Source: Azolla pinnata (Eukaryota; Streptophyta; Polypodiopsida; Salviniales; Salviniaceae). From it: DNA of 64,000 nt. The position numbers were made by a program, and so were the translations under genes. The stretch is from the NCBI GenBank assembly GCA_037176905.1, contig JBBBWG010011224.1, forward strand, positions 24,441 through 88,440, read 5' to 3'. Under the pieces are notes generated by a model. It was not told where the DNA came from and searched no databases. It was given only the letters and a program-made list of their open reading frames with translations. Shown here piece after piece: positions 1-11,801 of the stretch (positions are counted from its first letter, which is position 1; every line of letters begins with the position of its first letter).

Positions 1-3000
1 GGCTTTCTGTGTTGAGTAGTTGCTTCAGCTGCAACAGAGTACTTTTGGACCTCTGATAGAGGTTTCCGGCTTTTCTCAACAGTTGGAAGCGGTGTGCTTC
101 GAGATACCATTGTATCATTATCTGTTCTTGGATGAACAACTTGGCAGTTATCACTAAAAACATGTAGACCCTAGCAAAATCCATTAGAAAATTGTTGGAA
201 ATTAGTATAGTACAAGGAAAACCCAGCTGGCAAAACCAATAAAAAAGATGGTAGTGAGCTATATTATATACATTCGATGCAGGTATAGAGATTCTGACAT
301 TATCATGTTCACCCACTTGTTTAAGCCTCCCTGTTTTTTTAACGTTACCAAAATATTCATTCTGCAGTAATTATCTATTCAGAATATGAAACAGGTAAAC
401 ATAGCTCAAGGTTATGGAAACACATTGACATGTTATTATATAACTATGCATGATATATAAATAAATACACGTATATGTGTGTATATACAGAGATGTAGAG
501 ATTTACAAGTACCCTATGGTGGTGCTCCTGTAGAAAAGCTTCATATTGGTGAGCACGTTGATCTGTAGCAAATTGGAACTCCTAAATAAAATAAACTCAA
601 TTAGAATAGAAAATATGGAGATGCTTCACGAACAGCTTTAAGAGCTTGTCATGAATTCTTTTGCGTAGCCAATAATGAAGTAAACAACTTCTATATACAT
701 GACATGCCAAAACAAGAAATTCTCCTCTTAAAAACGAGGTGAAAATTCCAACTGACACAAGATGAAGTTAGTTAATTTCCTCATCAATGAACTCATATAA
801 ACTAATTCTTCGCATGTAGAATAAAACCTCACTGGCATGACATACCTTTGGTATGGTTGCTTGACGTTTCATGACTGTAAACACCCCAACATCACCTCTG
901 CTTGAGAAAATCTGCATTTCAAGCAAGATTATATTTTACTGCATTGCAAATGCAAAAGTAGAGACAAAACTCTAAAAAGTAAAAGAAGTTGCATACTCTC
1001 TTATCAAGTGGGCGGGCTTTGAACTGAGGATTCATCATACTCTCTTCTATCTCTTGTGTGGTCTTGTACCTAGGTAATAAAACATGTATGAATAAGAGTA
1101 ACCGTGTAAGACCCAAAGCGCTAAAAAAGTTGAAAGATATACCTTGGAGGACGAACCCGTGCTCCTGTATGGAGATGAAATTCCCCTTTGGATGATATGA
1201 CTCTTTCCGCATTTGGTGGAGCAGATGTCTGCTAGTGAAAGCATAAGTAATGAGAATCTCATAAAAAACAGAGCTATTGATGAAATTTACAAGATGCCAT
1301 TGTGATATTTTACATCTACTGAAGGTACAGCATGTTGATGTACTAATGCTCTTTCCATGGTCCTTAGGTTGAACTCCTGCAATGATCAACATTCAAAATG
1401 CAAAACAAATGTTCTTCAGGCTATAGAAAGTTCGATGTTGGTAAGCTGTCGTGAAGGAAAATGGGATGTTTGTATGTCAACTGACTTGGAATTCTGGCAA
1501 GTGTGGAGTACTTCTGTGAGGCAAAGGGAGTGAAGGAGCCTCAAGAATCTGTAATCAAAAGCAAATTATCTACATTACATGAAATGAATTGTCTAAAAAT
1601 AACTCATTAGAAGTATTTTCCATAAATCGGTGAAGGGCAACATTATCTTAATGATGAAATATCATAAGAGATAAAGTATAAAACAAAGTCACAATATAAG
1701 CTGGCATTATATAGAGATGAAGTCAGATACCCTTTTGTTCACTGGTCTTGCTTTAAATTTGGGCATATTTGCCAGCATCTCCTCTTCAAGTTGGGCCGAA
1801 CTCTTAATGCTGGAAAAGAGACACGGGTCATTGAAAATAAGTGTTTACGATGTATGATAAATCAATGTTTAGTCACTGGAGTTAGTGAGCTAACGTGGGA
1901 GGCCGTGCTCTCAACGATGTTCCTAGATGTGGCTCTTTAGGCCGTGTCAACTTGAGATTTCGGCCTTTTGATGTAGACGTTTCCTGGAAACATAACAAAA
2001 ATCTCAAAACTCTTTCCCTCCTCGTGATGTTTATATACAGAAAAGGGAAACTGTATCAGTTGTCAAACAAGAGCACTACAATCAAGCAAGGAAGTAAAGC
2101 ACACCTGTGTCCTGAAATCCCCTAACAAATTCATCTGAAACTTCTGCACCATTTCTGCCACAGGTATGTATGGTAAACTTGACTCCTGAATCAAACAACC
2201 ACAATTGAGAAAAAAAAACATTAACCTATTTCTTCCAAAGGAAAAGAGAAAAACAAATGCAGTGATGAAAATCGGTTTTACCTGGCCACCATAATTGCAA
2301 TGTCCTGTTTCTTTATGAATAAGGGCCCGCTTCTCCGTGTAAAACTGAAACTCTTGTGGGACGGTTAGAGTAGGTGCAGACCGAGGTACCTTGATAAAAC
2401 ACAGGAACTCAGAATTTGTAAACAAAAGGTAAATGATTTATAGTACTTTAAATAATAGGAATTCATTCATGGCTACCTGATATGACCGTCCCCCATCAAG
2501 CTTCTGCTTCTTGGATGCCCTTTTTTCAGTAGTAACGCTGAATTCCTGGGGAAGGAATATTGTTTGTTTGATGTCAAAGGGAATGATGTGGGGAACATAA
2601 CAGAGGAGCTAGCCATGATAAACAAAACATGGACACAGATAACTATCACACCTCAGTCCTTTGTTTTTTTGAGGTTTGTTTTTCCTCAGCAATATCCATC
2701 TTTTGGAATCCATCCAAGCATCTTTTAAGTGTCGTGGGTACTTTACTGGCATTTAATATACAAACAAACATGAGAGACAAGGAGCTATTGCCAATTCAAA
2801 TCAGGAAGCAGAGTATAGTGAACCTTTGCAGAGTTCTTGTATTCTTTCCAGCATCCTGTTTCTTTAGCTCTGAGTAATTCCTCTTCAGTGGTAAGTTCTG
2901 TCCGCATTGAGCACTCTCATCGTTACTTGGCATTTGACATTTTGGGGTACTTGGTTCACCCTTATTTGAAACGGGAATGTCTACGTATTGAACCACTTTC

Positions 3001-4693
3001 AGTGTCTAGATCTACCAAAGAATGTCTTACAAAATTAGATTATCATTTTAACCTGAAGGAAGACCTTTATCTTACCATGGATACTGATGATCTCTTTTGG
3101 AGATGAAATTTGCTTCGGAATGATAGTATCTCCAACATTGGCACTACATATAAAACAAGATAAGAAGCCTTAGCTTTCGATGAATCCACACTTTCGCTAC
3201 AGATCTTCACAGAGTAAGCTCTAGCTCAGCTAACTACGTAGCCAGCACTAGGATTCAGTCATGAAGAATCAGAATTTTAGAAAGATATGTGCAGATAAAC
3301 GCCTGCTTTAAGGACTATAACTACAACAAGAAAATCACCATAGAAAAAACATAATTGGTAATATGGGCCTTTCAAGGTATCGTAATACCTGGTACCACCG
3401 TCTTGAGTATTGTTCGGGAACTCTGAAGACAACCGAACTACAAGCTAGAATACAACAAACAAGACAACTTGAGCAGATAAAAAATATGCATACACTAATT
3501 GATTCTTATATATACGACTTTATGAGAATCCTGCACATTAAGAAGGCAAGTGAGAAAAAAACACTGCCTTTCGTGTTCAATGCATTGTTAACACAATCAG
3601 AATTAATTGCAATGCATATGCATACCCAAGAACTAGCAGGAATTCATGATGATTTTGCCACAAAACTCAAAGGGACATCTTAGTGAAACTTATCTGGCAA
3701 CTTCATCATATTTTATCTGTGAAGAAGATTGCACGGAACAGGGAGAGAGGAAGGTTCAGCACAATGCAAGCTTGTTTCCTAGATAGTCAGGACAATCTAT
3801 GACAAGCTTACCTTTGATTATCATCAGACAGATATCTTGAGAACACAAAGTACAGCATTCCTCACAATGAATTGCCCAAAATATTACTTTGGTGCTTTGA
3901 AAATGGGACTACAATGCAATCATTCAGACATTGATCATCATGAAAAGAATAACTAAGGTATTATGATTCAACACAAAATCCTTACAAGCCAAAGATCTGA
4001 GATCAATTTGCACCATAGTGCTTGTGGTAGAACTTTATCCAAGACCTTACTCACAACACACGTAATTAAACTTAACACACTGCACACACATATATATACC
4101 ACACAATTTGGGTGGATGGAAAAGAATGTACCTTTTGAACTTCGATATATTCCTCTAGGGTGCAACCCATTGAGAGCTCTCGAACCGATTTAACCTTCCC
4201 AACGAATGCTGAAGATGTTCGATTATCGGCAAAAGGCAAAACAAGGATATGGTTTAGTTTCCAGCTATGCTTCACGCACAAGACATCCGGCAATGTCACA
4301 AAACCATCCATATTCAAGAAAAGTTTGCATACAATAACTTACAAAGAAAAGAAGTAATAAATAAGAAATGGCTACAGAATCGAGGGATTCCTTCTGTTGT
4401 AGAGCGTCAAGCATAGACCGTGGGGGAACATATTGATTCAAGATCCAAACATTGATGATACAGCATGAAGATAGACGAGATGTTATGTTGTAAAAAGGGG
4501 AAAGAGAGAGAGAGCGAGAGGGGAGAAACTTACGAGATGCAGGGTGGCTTGGGGCTGCACAAAACCATAATTCTGCAGCCGCAGCTTCTTCATCGGTCTC
4601 GCCAGTGCAGAAATCGAAGAAATGCGGGGCAGAGAACTCATATTTGGGATCAACAACAAACTCGGCTGCATTCTCGGAGCCCTGGCTTTGCAT
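1..4693 (-). CDS. TPX2: TPX2 spindle assembly factor (partial, 3' end beyond window)
   Basis: Targeting protein for Xklp2: nucleates microtubules and activates Aurora kinase on the mitotic spindle. The start codon at 4693 opens exon 1 (4693-4534), encoding an acidic, aromatic Aurora-binding-like segment (YEFSAPHFFDF). Next is 4208-4132 (PFVGKVKS). Further exons with phase-compatible GT-AG borders: 3143-3076, 2995-2824, 2745-2652, 2545-2477, 2389-2282 (RSAPTLTVPQEFQFYTEKRA), 2185-2105, 1802-1731 (LEEEMLANMPKFKARPVNK), 1548-1486, 1376-1320, 1228-1143, 1069-997 (a second FKARPLDKR), 911-846 and 581-507. The 'PKFKARPVNKR..LEAP' and 'EF.L.TMERA' blocks are TPX2-family hallmarks. Two small exons, 4079-4051 and 3835-3812, are proposed because they alone reconcile the phases; they are tentative. 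A basic, low-complexity exon at about 175-1 is probable but its border is unresolved. Identity is firm; exact exon set is less so. Confidence 0.88.
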
Positions 4694-4918
4694 CGTGGAG
4701 ACGAATTGAAGCCCCTGGGGAAGAGGCAGGCACCAAACCCTAATCCTGGAGAGGGGGAGATGAACAACGGAAGGGAAGCAAGCACTGGATGCAGTGGAAT
4801 GGAGATGGGTAGCAGATAGATAGATTGGTGGGCGTTCTCGTTTCGTTTCTGCTCTTTTGATTCTCTCGGCCTCTGACCGATCCTCGCTCGCTCTGCGTTT
4901 CCTCTCTGTCTCTTTTCT

Positions 4919-4982
4919 CTGTCTCTGTCTCTGTCCCTGTCCCTGTCCCTGTCCCTGTCTCTTACTCTGTCTCTGTCTCTGC
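4919..4982. repeat. CTGTCT/CTGTCC hexamer tract
   Basis: Imperfect tandem CTGTCT and CTGTCC units lie about 230 bp upstream of the TPX2 start codon, probably in its 5' leader or core promoter. On the TPX2 strand it reads as GACAGA/GGACAG. Confidence 0.8.
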
Positions 4983-5159
4983 ACCTCGCTCTGTCGCTCG
5001 CTCCCTTCGACTGGAGCTCCGAATCTCTCCGCGTGAGCAAAGATCGAAGAGGAAAGGGAGCGGATCTCAAGACGCCCTTTCTTTACTTTGCCCTATGATC
5101 CGCTTTCACGTCCGGGGGCCCCCTTTCAAATTTTCTGACCGTTGGGGCAACAACCTCAA

Positions 5160-5395
5160 CCCTAAAAAAAACCCTAACCCTAAACGCCCAAAGACATCAG
5201 CCCTAAAAACCCTAACCCTAATCCTAGCCTCCTTGCCCAGGAAAGAAAGACATGGCTTCTGGATGAACTTTCGTCGTCGCTCGATATTAAATTCGTTTCC
5301 AAGATTCGAACCTTTGCCCTCTCGTCGAATGCTAACCATCAATTAGCCCATCTGATGTCGGCAAATCCCTAACCCTAACCCTAACCCTAAACCCT
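5160..5395. promoter_or_regulatory. Interstitial telomere-like repeats (telo-boxes) upstream of TPX2
   Basis: Two clusters (about 5160-5224 and 5367-5395) contain runs of CCCTAA, including several uninterrupted CCCTAACCCTAA stretches. AAACCCTAA 'telo-boxes' are known promoter elements of plant cell-cycle and translation genes. Their position 0.5-0.7 kb upstream of a mitotic gene fits that role, but the run length also fits a small interstitial telomeric insertion. A shorter near-copy of the surrounding text recurs: 'cctccttg(c/a)ccaggaaagaaa' at about 5228 and 5410, suggesting local duplication. Confidence 0.55.
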
Positions 5396-6131
5396 GCCCC
5401 TGCTCATAGCCTCCTTGACCAGGAAAGAAAAACATAGCTTCCAAATGAACTCTGTAAATCATTTCCTAGAGTTGAACCTCGGAGTCCTTCGCTTAGCAGA
5501 ATCGTTGATATATGCATTATACCATGGACGGTTGATAAATCGCGCCCTTTTATGAAGCAGCATGCTACCCATTTTCCCTGCTTAATGGTGTTAAAGGTTT
5601 CTATTTTCTACTCGCTTTATAGTCAATCATCTTGTTATGAAGAGTAACCGATGGTTGTTTGTCCGACTCCCTTGTAGTTGTTGTAAATATGATCTCTATT
5701 GTAATGTTCTCTCCAAGTCCTCTTCCATTTTTTTTTATACAATAAGAGGTCATGAAATATTTAGACTTGGTTGATAAGATCCCATCAAACTTCTATAGTT
5801 CGGAATAGCTTCACTGATAATGAGAAGTCACATCATGGACCTCATGGTCACTTAAGTTCGAGTTAAACCATGTTTGAAAGACAATATTAGAATCGAAGAC
5901 ATTCAAATATATGATAAGAGAGAACAAACTATGCCTTTCCACGTGATTATTGCACATGAAATAGTTAAGTGTGAACAAATTAGAGACCCACGGTTTGACT
6001 ACATAAGAGGGTCATTTCCTCTCAGTTCATAGTATGTTTTAATGACGTTTAGGGACCTAAGGTTTGACTTTACATAAGAGGGTCATTCCCTCTCAATTTA
6101 AAGTATGTTTTAAATTATCACAAGTACCAAT

Positions 6132-6175
<44 letters not shown>

Positions 6176-6800
6176 ATGATGTATAGCTATATAAGCTCAA
6201 ATCTTATCTGTGAAACTATTTTACTTCAATCAATAAATTTTATATTTTAATACTTCATAATATTTTAAAGTATTATCATATTAACATTAAAAAACGACTT
6301 GCTATGTCTATTGAAATCGCAAGTCCTCAGAGCCACCTAAGTATCAATCATGATACAAGCCACGTGGCGAGCATACAAGAGACTTAGAATTGTATAAATA
6401 TAAAGATGGTCTAAATATTGAACCATTTCCAGTTTAACGTCAAGCTATGGTGCCTTGTACTTAAAGTCTCTTAGTAATACATATCTTATTTTTTTGTTCT
6501 TATATTATATTCTTCTTGTCATATTCGTGTCTTCCGAGTCCATCGTTGTCGACGAGCTTTGGATGTGACATAAATGACCCATAAAATTACCATGATGTTG
6601 TCCCAAGCATCGATCAAGCGATTGTGGTATTATAAGCATTTGTATCCAGGTTACAATGCATGCACTTCCTGTGACATACAAATCAATAGTGTGTGTAAAA
6701 CCCAAAGATCAAGCAAGAATTGCAATTGATATCATTACCAGAACAGAACAAGCCTTCTGTTTTTCAGGGACAAATTTTGGTTTCATGAGATCTTATGTTT
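5396..6800. other. AT-rich intergenic spacer with (TA)n and possible LTR remnant
   Basis: No credible coding sequence. It holds a diverged tandem duplication (5981-6041 and 6050-6114), a perfect (TA)n tract (6136-6172), and a stretch at about 6300-6650. That stretch has a TATA-like TGTATAAATATA, a T-rich tail and 'TGGTATTATAAGC', which faintly resembles the TGGTATCAGAGC primer-binding site of copia elements. The LTR reading is weak. Confidence 0.4.
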
Positions 6801-6811
6801 TTTCATCATTT

Positions 6812-7200
6812 GCACCACCATCACCATCACCATCACCATCACCATCACCATCCCCCACCATCATTGTGTTTTTCATCATCTCCACCAACATCACCATCAC
6901 CATCAGCATCCCCCACCATCATTGTGTTTTTCATCATCTCCACCAACATCACCATCACCATCACCATCAACATCATCAACACCCCCAATATCGCACCATC
7001 ATCACCAGCATCAACAACATCAGCATCAGCATCAGCACATCAGCATCAGCACATCAGCATCCCCCACAATCATCACCACCACCATCAACATCATCAACAC
7101 CCCCACCATCATCACCATCAGCATCCCCCACCACGATCATCATCATCCCCACCTTCATCCCCACCATCATCTTCATCATCTTCCATCATCTTCATCTTCC
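6812..7200. repeat. CAC/CAT (ACC-ATC) microsatellite array
   Basis: About 390 bp of interrupted CAC, CAT, CAG and CCC trinucleotides. Several long open frames (poly-His, poly-Ser/Pro) are artefacts of the repeat. It ends only about 14 bp before the PPR start codon, so it probably forms the PPR gene's 5' leader or promoter. Confidence 0.9.
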
Positions 7201-7213
7201 ATGAAGAAGTTTC

Positions 7214-7249
7214 ATGAGTGGGAGATATGGCCTCTTCCTGAACAGAGCA

Positions 7250-7280
<31 letters not shown>

Positions 7281-9556
7281 CCCAACGCCTGCACGACCTT
7301 ATCTCGACATTTGCTGCCGCCGGCCAAGACTATGAAGCCGTCTCCCTGTATCAGAAGCTCCAAGACCAGATCCGCCTCGACCGATCCCTCTCCCTGTACC
7401 TCTTCAAAGCTTGCATCAATCTCGGGCTCTTGCCCCCTGCCCGGCTTCTCCATGACCGTCTCCTCCGGCATGGCATCCCCGTGGACGGGATCGTCGGCAA
7501 CAGCCTCATTACGGTGTATGCCAGATGTGGTTCCCTCCGGGAAGCGCAGAAGATGTTCGACTCGCTGCGGAGTAGGAGCTCCGTCTCATGGAGCGCCCTC
7601 ATCGGAGGCTATGTCCAGCATGGGCAGGCCCGTAAGGCCATGGAGCTCTTCGATGAGATGGGACATGCAGGGATATCTCCCAATCGATCCGTCTTCTTGT
7701 CGGCGTTGAAAGCATGTGGGATCGAATGCGATGTGCAGAGGGGTATGATTCTCCATCATGAAATGGTGCTCCGATGCGGAGATCGTGGATATGGCAGCAA
7801 TGAAGCTGCTGTGATCGAGAGCTCCGTGCTGGACATGTATGCGAAATGTGGTTGCTTGGGCGAGGCACAAAGAGTGTTTGATCGTCTGTCGAGCCGTGAT
7901 GTGGTGGCATGGAACGCATTGCTGTCGGGGTATTCGCGCCATGGCGAAGGGCATCGCGTGCTTGCGATTTACCAGGAAATGCGAGAGAACGGCATCGAGC
8001 CGACGAAGACCACGTTTCTCTGCGCACTGAAAGGGTGCTTTTCTACTTTACCGGCGATCGAAGGAGGCAAAGCAGTGCACGATCTCATGGTGAGAAAGCT
8101 TGTTTCTTTGGACGAGGAGCTCGTATGCGCGCTTATCGACATGTACGCCAATTGTGGAGCGCTCGACGAAGCACGCAAAGTGCTCGACACGATGCATCAT
8201 GCATACAGGGCTGTTGGTATGTGGGTTGTGATGATCGGAGGCTACGTGCAGCATGGGCATAACCTTGCCGCGCTGAATCTTTTCCGTAAGCTGCCTAGGG
8301 ATTTCCGTGCAACGGATCGAGATCTATATCCCAACCTCTTAAAAGCGTGTGGGAACCTGGGAGCGTGGAGCGAAGGTGCTCTGCTTCACGATCTGGCGAT
8401 GCGGAATGTGAGCGAGGAATCATCTGATGCGGTGCTCGGAAGCGCCCTTATCGACATGTATTGCAAGTGTGGACTCATCGAGGAGGCACGCGTAGTATTC
8501 GACAAGCTAGGGGATAGGAACATAGTATCATGGGGTGCAATGGTTTCAGGCTATGTCGAGCATGGACTCGGGCATGCTGCGCTCGGCTTGTTCGATGACT
8601 TGGAGAGCGAAGGCTTATCGCCCAACAGAGCCTTGTTTCTATCCTGCACGAAAGCATGCGCGAACGAAGGCGATGTCGCCAAAGGCAGGCATCTGCACAG
8701 CCACATCTCGCTCCTCGGGCTGGATTCGGATGCGACGATCGGAAGCTCCGTGCTCGACATGTATGCGAAATGCGGTAGCATGGCGGAAGCGATCCGGTGC
8801 TTCGAGAAGATCGGAGCACGCGATGCGGTGTGCTGGAACGCGATGATCACGGGCTGCATCCAGCACGGTCTGCACGAGGGCGCGATGGAGCTCTTCCGGA
8901 GGATGCGAGCCGACAAGGTAGAACCCGACGACGTATCGATGCTCTCCATCTTGCAAGCATGTGGGCAGCTCGGAGCGCTTTCCCACGGCCGCATCGTGCA
9001 CAGCATGGCGATCGAGAGCAGCCTTGCATCGGAGGCGATGGTTCCGGCACTCGGAAGAAGCGTCGTAGATATGTATGCCAGATGCGGTAGCGTAGAGGAT
9101 GCGCAGAAGGCTCTCTGTGCGCTTACGAAGCAAGATGTGGTCTCGTTCAGCTCGTTGATCGCCGGCTATGCCGTGTCTGGAGACTGCGAAATGATCGGAA
9201 AGTGTCTAGGAATGATGCGCGAGCGCGGGCTGGAGCCCGATCGCAAAACCTTCAGCAGCTTGCTCTCTGCCTGTGTCCATGCTGGAGAGATAGCAGAAGG
9301 GTATACGTATTTCGGGGCAATGAGATCGGACCACGGTATCTCGCCTGGTATCGAGCATTTCAACTCTATGATCGGTCTCCTCGCCCATGCGGGGTGTCTG
9401 GAGGCGGCATCCGAAATGATGGGCACCATGCCCATCTCCCCCGACACAACAGGGCGCATGTCGTTGATCGCCGCTTGCCAAAACTTTGGGAGCTTCGAGC
9501 TAGGGAGCAAGTGTCTGTTACACGAGCGCCTGCATCCACCGTCACGGACACCATGA
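7214..9556 (+). CDS. PLS-class pentatricopeptide repeat protein, intronless
   Basis: 780 residues in one exon. The N-terminus (MSGRYGLFLNRA followed by a serine run coded by a (TTC)n tract at about 7250-7281) is basic and Ser-rich, compatible with an organellar transit peptide. The body holds about six P-L-S cycles with the diagnostic phrases 'VSWSALIGGYVQHG', 'VLDMYAKCG', 'LKACG' and 'M...GI.P'. PLS PPR proteins bind organellar RNA sequence-specifically, mostly for C-to-U editing. After the last repeats the protein ends in a short E1-like stretch (SLIAACQNFGSFELGSKCLL) with no complete E2, E+ or DYW deaminase domain, so any editing role would need a partner in trans. ATG 7214 is the first in-frame Met after the microsatellite. 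The gene is GC-richer than its flanks and has CAC/CAT repeats on both sides. Confidence 0.9.
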
Positions 9557-10401
9557 CACCAAGCAGGGGAGCGATTCTGCTATAGACGATCAGCATCGCA
9601 AGCTTCGGAGAGAGAGCATCGAATGACACCGATCGTTAGGGGAATTGAAACTCTGTTGCAAACATTCGCATGTGTAGAGCTGAGTTCGGAGCCGATCAGA
9701 GATCTTCTGATGCTCTTCGTAACTCGGTAATCCCTTTGCTTACTTCCGCAAAAGCTCGGAGAATTGCTCGATTTGGATGGAACCATTTTCAAGTGTTTGC
9801 TTGTCGGTCTAATGCTTGGTTTTTTTTTTTTTACTCTGTTTCTCGAGGGCCTCCATCATTGTTGCACAAGTAACAGCTCTCATCATCGATTATGTCAGAT
9901 CTGGTGCAGGAAGCACAATGTCGAACGTCGGTTCTGCTTGTCTCGATTCGGCCCCACTGTTGGTGCTGGTGTCTGTCCACCGGTGAAGAGAGGTGGTGAT
10001 GGAATTGTGTCACTTGTTTTCTGCTAAAGGCCAAAGAGGTCTTAGGATGTCGCTAGGATGAACAGGAGGAACTTTGTGTCTTGGCATCAAGGATGGTGTC
10101 AGGCTGCAGCTCGTAGCTCGACTGATGGAAAGTGGCGGCAGAGCAGAGAAGCGAAAACTTTTTGAAGCTTCGGAGAAACTCCAGGTGGCCCCAGCATGTT
10201 GCAAAATCGAAGCATCGATCGATCAAAAGTTTTCGGATTCGATTGTAGCGGCAAGGGCTATGCTCGATGGTGGTGTCAGGATTCAGGTTTTGCGGATCTT
10301 TCATGGAAGCTTCTTCTGCGGAGCTCTGGGGTCTGATCCAGCTGGTGGACCCTTGAGACAGATCGGAGGGAGGCTTTAAACCTCGATGGAATGCAAGGCC
10401 A
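9557..10401. other. PPR 3' flank, no gene seen
   Basis: Contains short open frames without codon or domain character and a T10 tract near 9820. Probably the PPR 3' UTR and spacer. Confidence 0.5.
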
Positions 10402-11319
10402 TAACATCATCACCACCATCATCATCATCACCAACCCCACCATCATCACACCATTGTCGCCATCACGATTGACAACATCATCACCAGCACCATCATTGTC
10501 GCCATCATCATCATCACCATTGTTATCACCACTGCCATCATCATCATTGCCACCACCACTATCATCACCATGATCATCACCATCATCGCCACCGCCATTG
10601 TCACCATCACCATCACCACCATCATCATCACTGTCCTTGCCACCGCCATTGTCACCATACCATCACCATCACCATCATCACCATCATCGCCACCGCCATT
10701 GTCACCATCACCATCACCACCATCATCGCCACCATCATTGTCACCATCACCATCACCACCATCATCGCCTCCGTCATTGTCACCATCACCTCACCACCAT
10801 CATCGCCACTGTCATTGTCATCATCACCATCACCACCATCATCGCCACATCCATCATCATCACCATCGCCACCATCATCACTGCCACCATCATCACCATG
10901 ATCACCATGGCGGCCACCACCATCACCACCATCATCACGATTCCACTGCCATTACCATCATCACCATCATCACCGTCATCACCATCATCACCGTCATCAC
11001 CATCATCACCGCCATCACCATCATCATCATCATCACTGCCACCACCACTGTCATCAACATCATCATCAGCATATTCACCACCGCCACCAGCATCATCATC
11101 ACCACCACAACCACCACCAGCACCATCACATCATTCATCGTATTCAGCACCTCCATCATCATCAACATATTCAGCACCTCTACCATCATCATCATCATCA
11201 TCACCACCACCACCACCACCACCACCACCACCACCACCACCACCATCATCATCATCATCTTCATCATCATCATCATCATCTTCATCATCTTCATCATCAT
11301 CATCTTCATCATCATCATG
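10402..11319. repeat. Long CAC/CAT trinucleotide array
   Basis: About 0.9 kb of nearly pure CAC, CAT and GCC trinucleotides with higher-order repeats of 'CGCCACCGCCATTGTCACCAT'-like units around 10580-10760. All frames are open (Ser/Pro, His, Thr/Ile), which reflects the repeat, not a gene. The 3' end grades into CAT/CTT units. Confidence 0.93.
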
Positions 11320-11456
11320 AGGGGCCCAAATTTGATGACCATTTTCTTCCTCCTCTTCTGTCTTCTGCTTGCCTATGTCAACAGGAATTTGTTCTGTTTT
11401 TCTTCGAGGAAAAGCTTTGCTCCGAGCGAGATCTTCTGACTCAGAGACAGAGCGGC

Positions 11457-11496
11457 AGAGAGAGAGAGAGAGAGAGAGAGGACGAGATAGAGACAA

Positions 11497-11579
<83 letters not shown>
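11457..11579. repeat. (GA)n microsatellite upstream of ERD15-like gene
   Basis: About 120 bp of GA dinucleotides with few interruptions, ending roughly 220 bp before the ERD15-like start. GA-rich tracts near plant start sites can act as GAGA-type elements; no function can be read here. Confidence 0.9.
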
Positions 11580-11582
<3 letters not shown>

Positions 11583-11801
11583 TCAGTCGACGCCTGTGCT
11601 CGGCAGAAGAGAAAGACATCGCCCACCTACAAAGACCCATTCCACAGCGAGAGATCGAGCGAGCCAGAGAGAGAGAAAGAACCCTCATCCCTATAGATAG
11701 ATCGATCCCTCCTTTCGCTTCGATTCCTCGCTTAGATCCTCCAGGAGAACGCAGGTGCTTTGCAGAATTGTTGCAGGACTTCCCCAGAATCCTCGACCAC
11801 C

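Noticed and set aside
3363-3683. 106-residue plus-strand open frame
   Set aside because: Lies in an intron of TPX2 on the opposite strand, AT-rich, no domain or codon bias.
5160-5395. True chromosome end
   Set aside because: Only short CCCTAA runs, with normal genes on both sides.
6656-7335. Poly-His and Ser/Pro open frames before the PPR gene
   Set aside because: Generated by the ACC/ATC microsatellite; the later part overlaps the PPR coding sequence in another frame.
7214-9556. Antisense open frames inside the PPR gene (up to 164 residues)
   Set aside because: Expected in GC-rich coding sequence; no similarity to known proteins.
10074-10379. 101-residue open frame after the PPR gene
   Set aside because: No recognisable domain; overlapping frames of similar length on the other strand; probable PPR 3' UTR.
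10391-11439. Long open frames of 240-289 residues
   Set aside because: All are Ser/Pro, His or Thr/Ile homopolymer products of the CAC/CAT array; open in several frames at once, with no domain.
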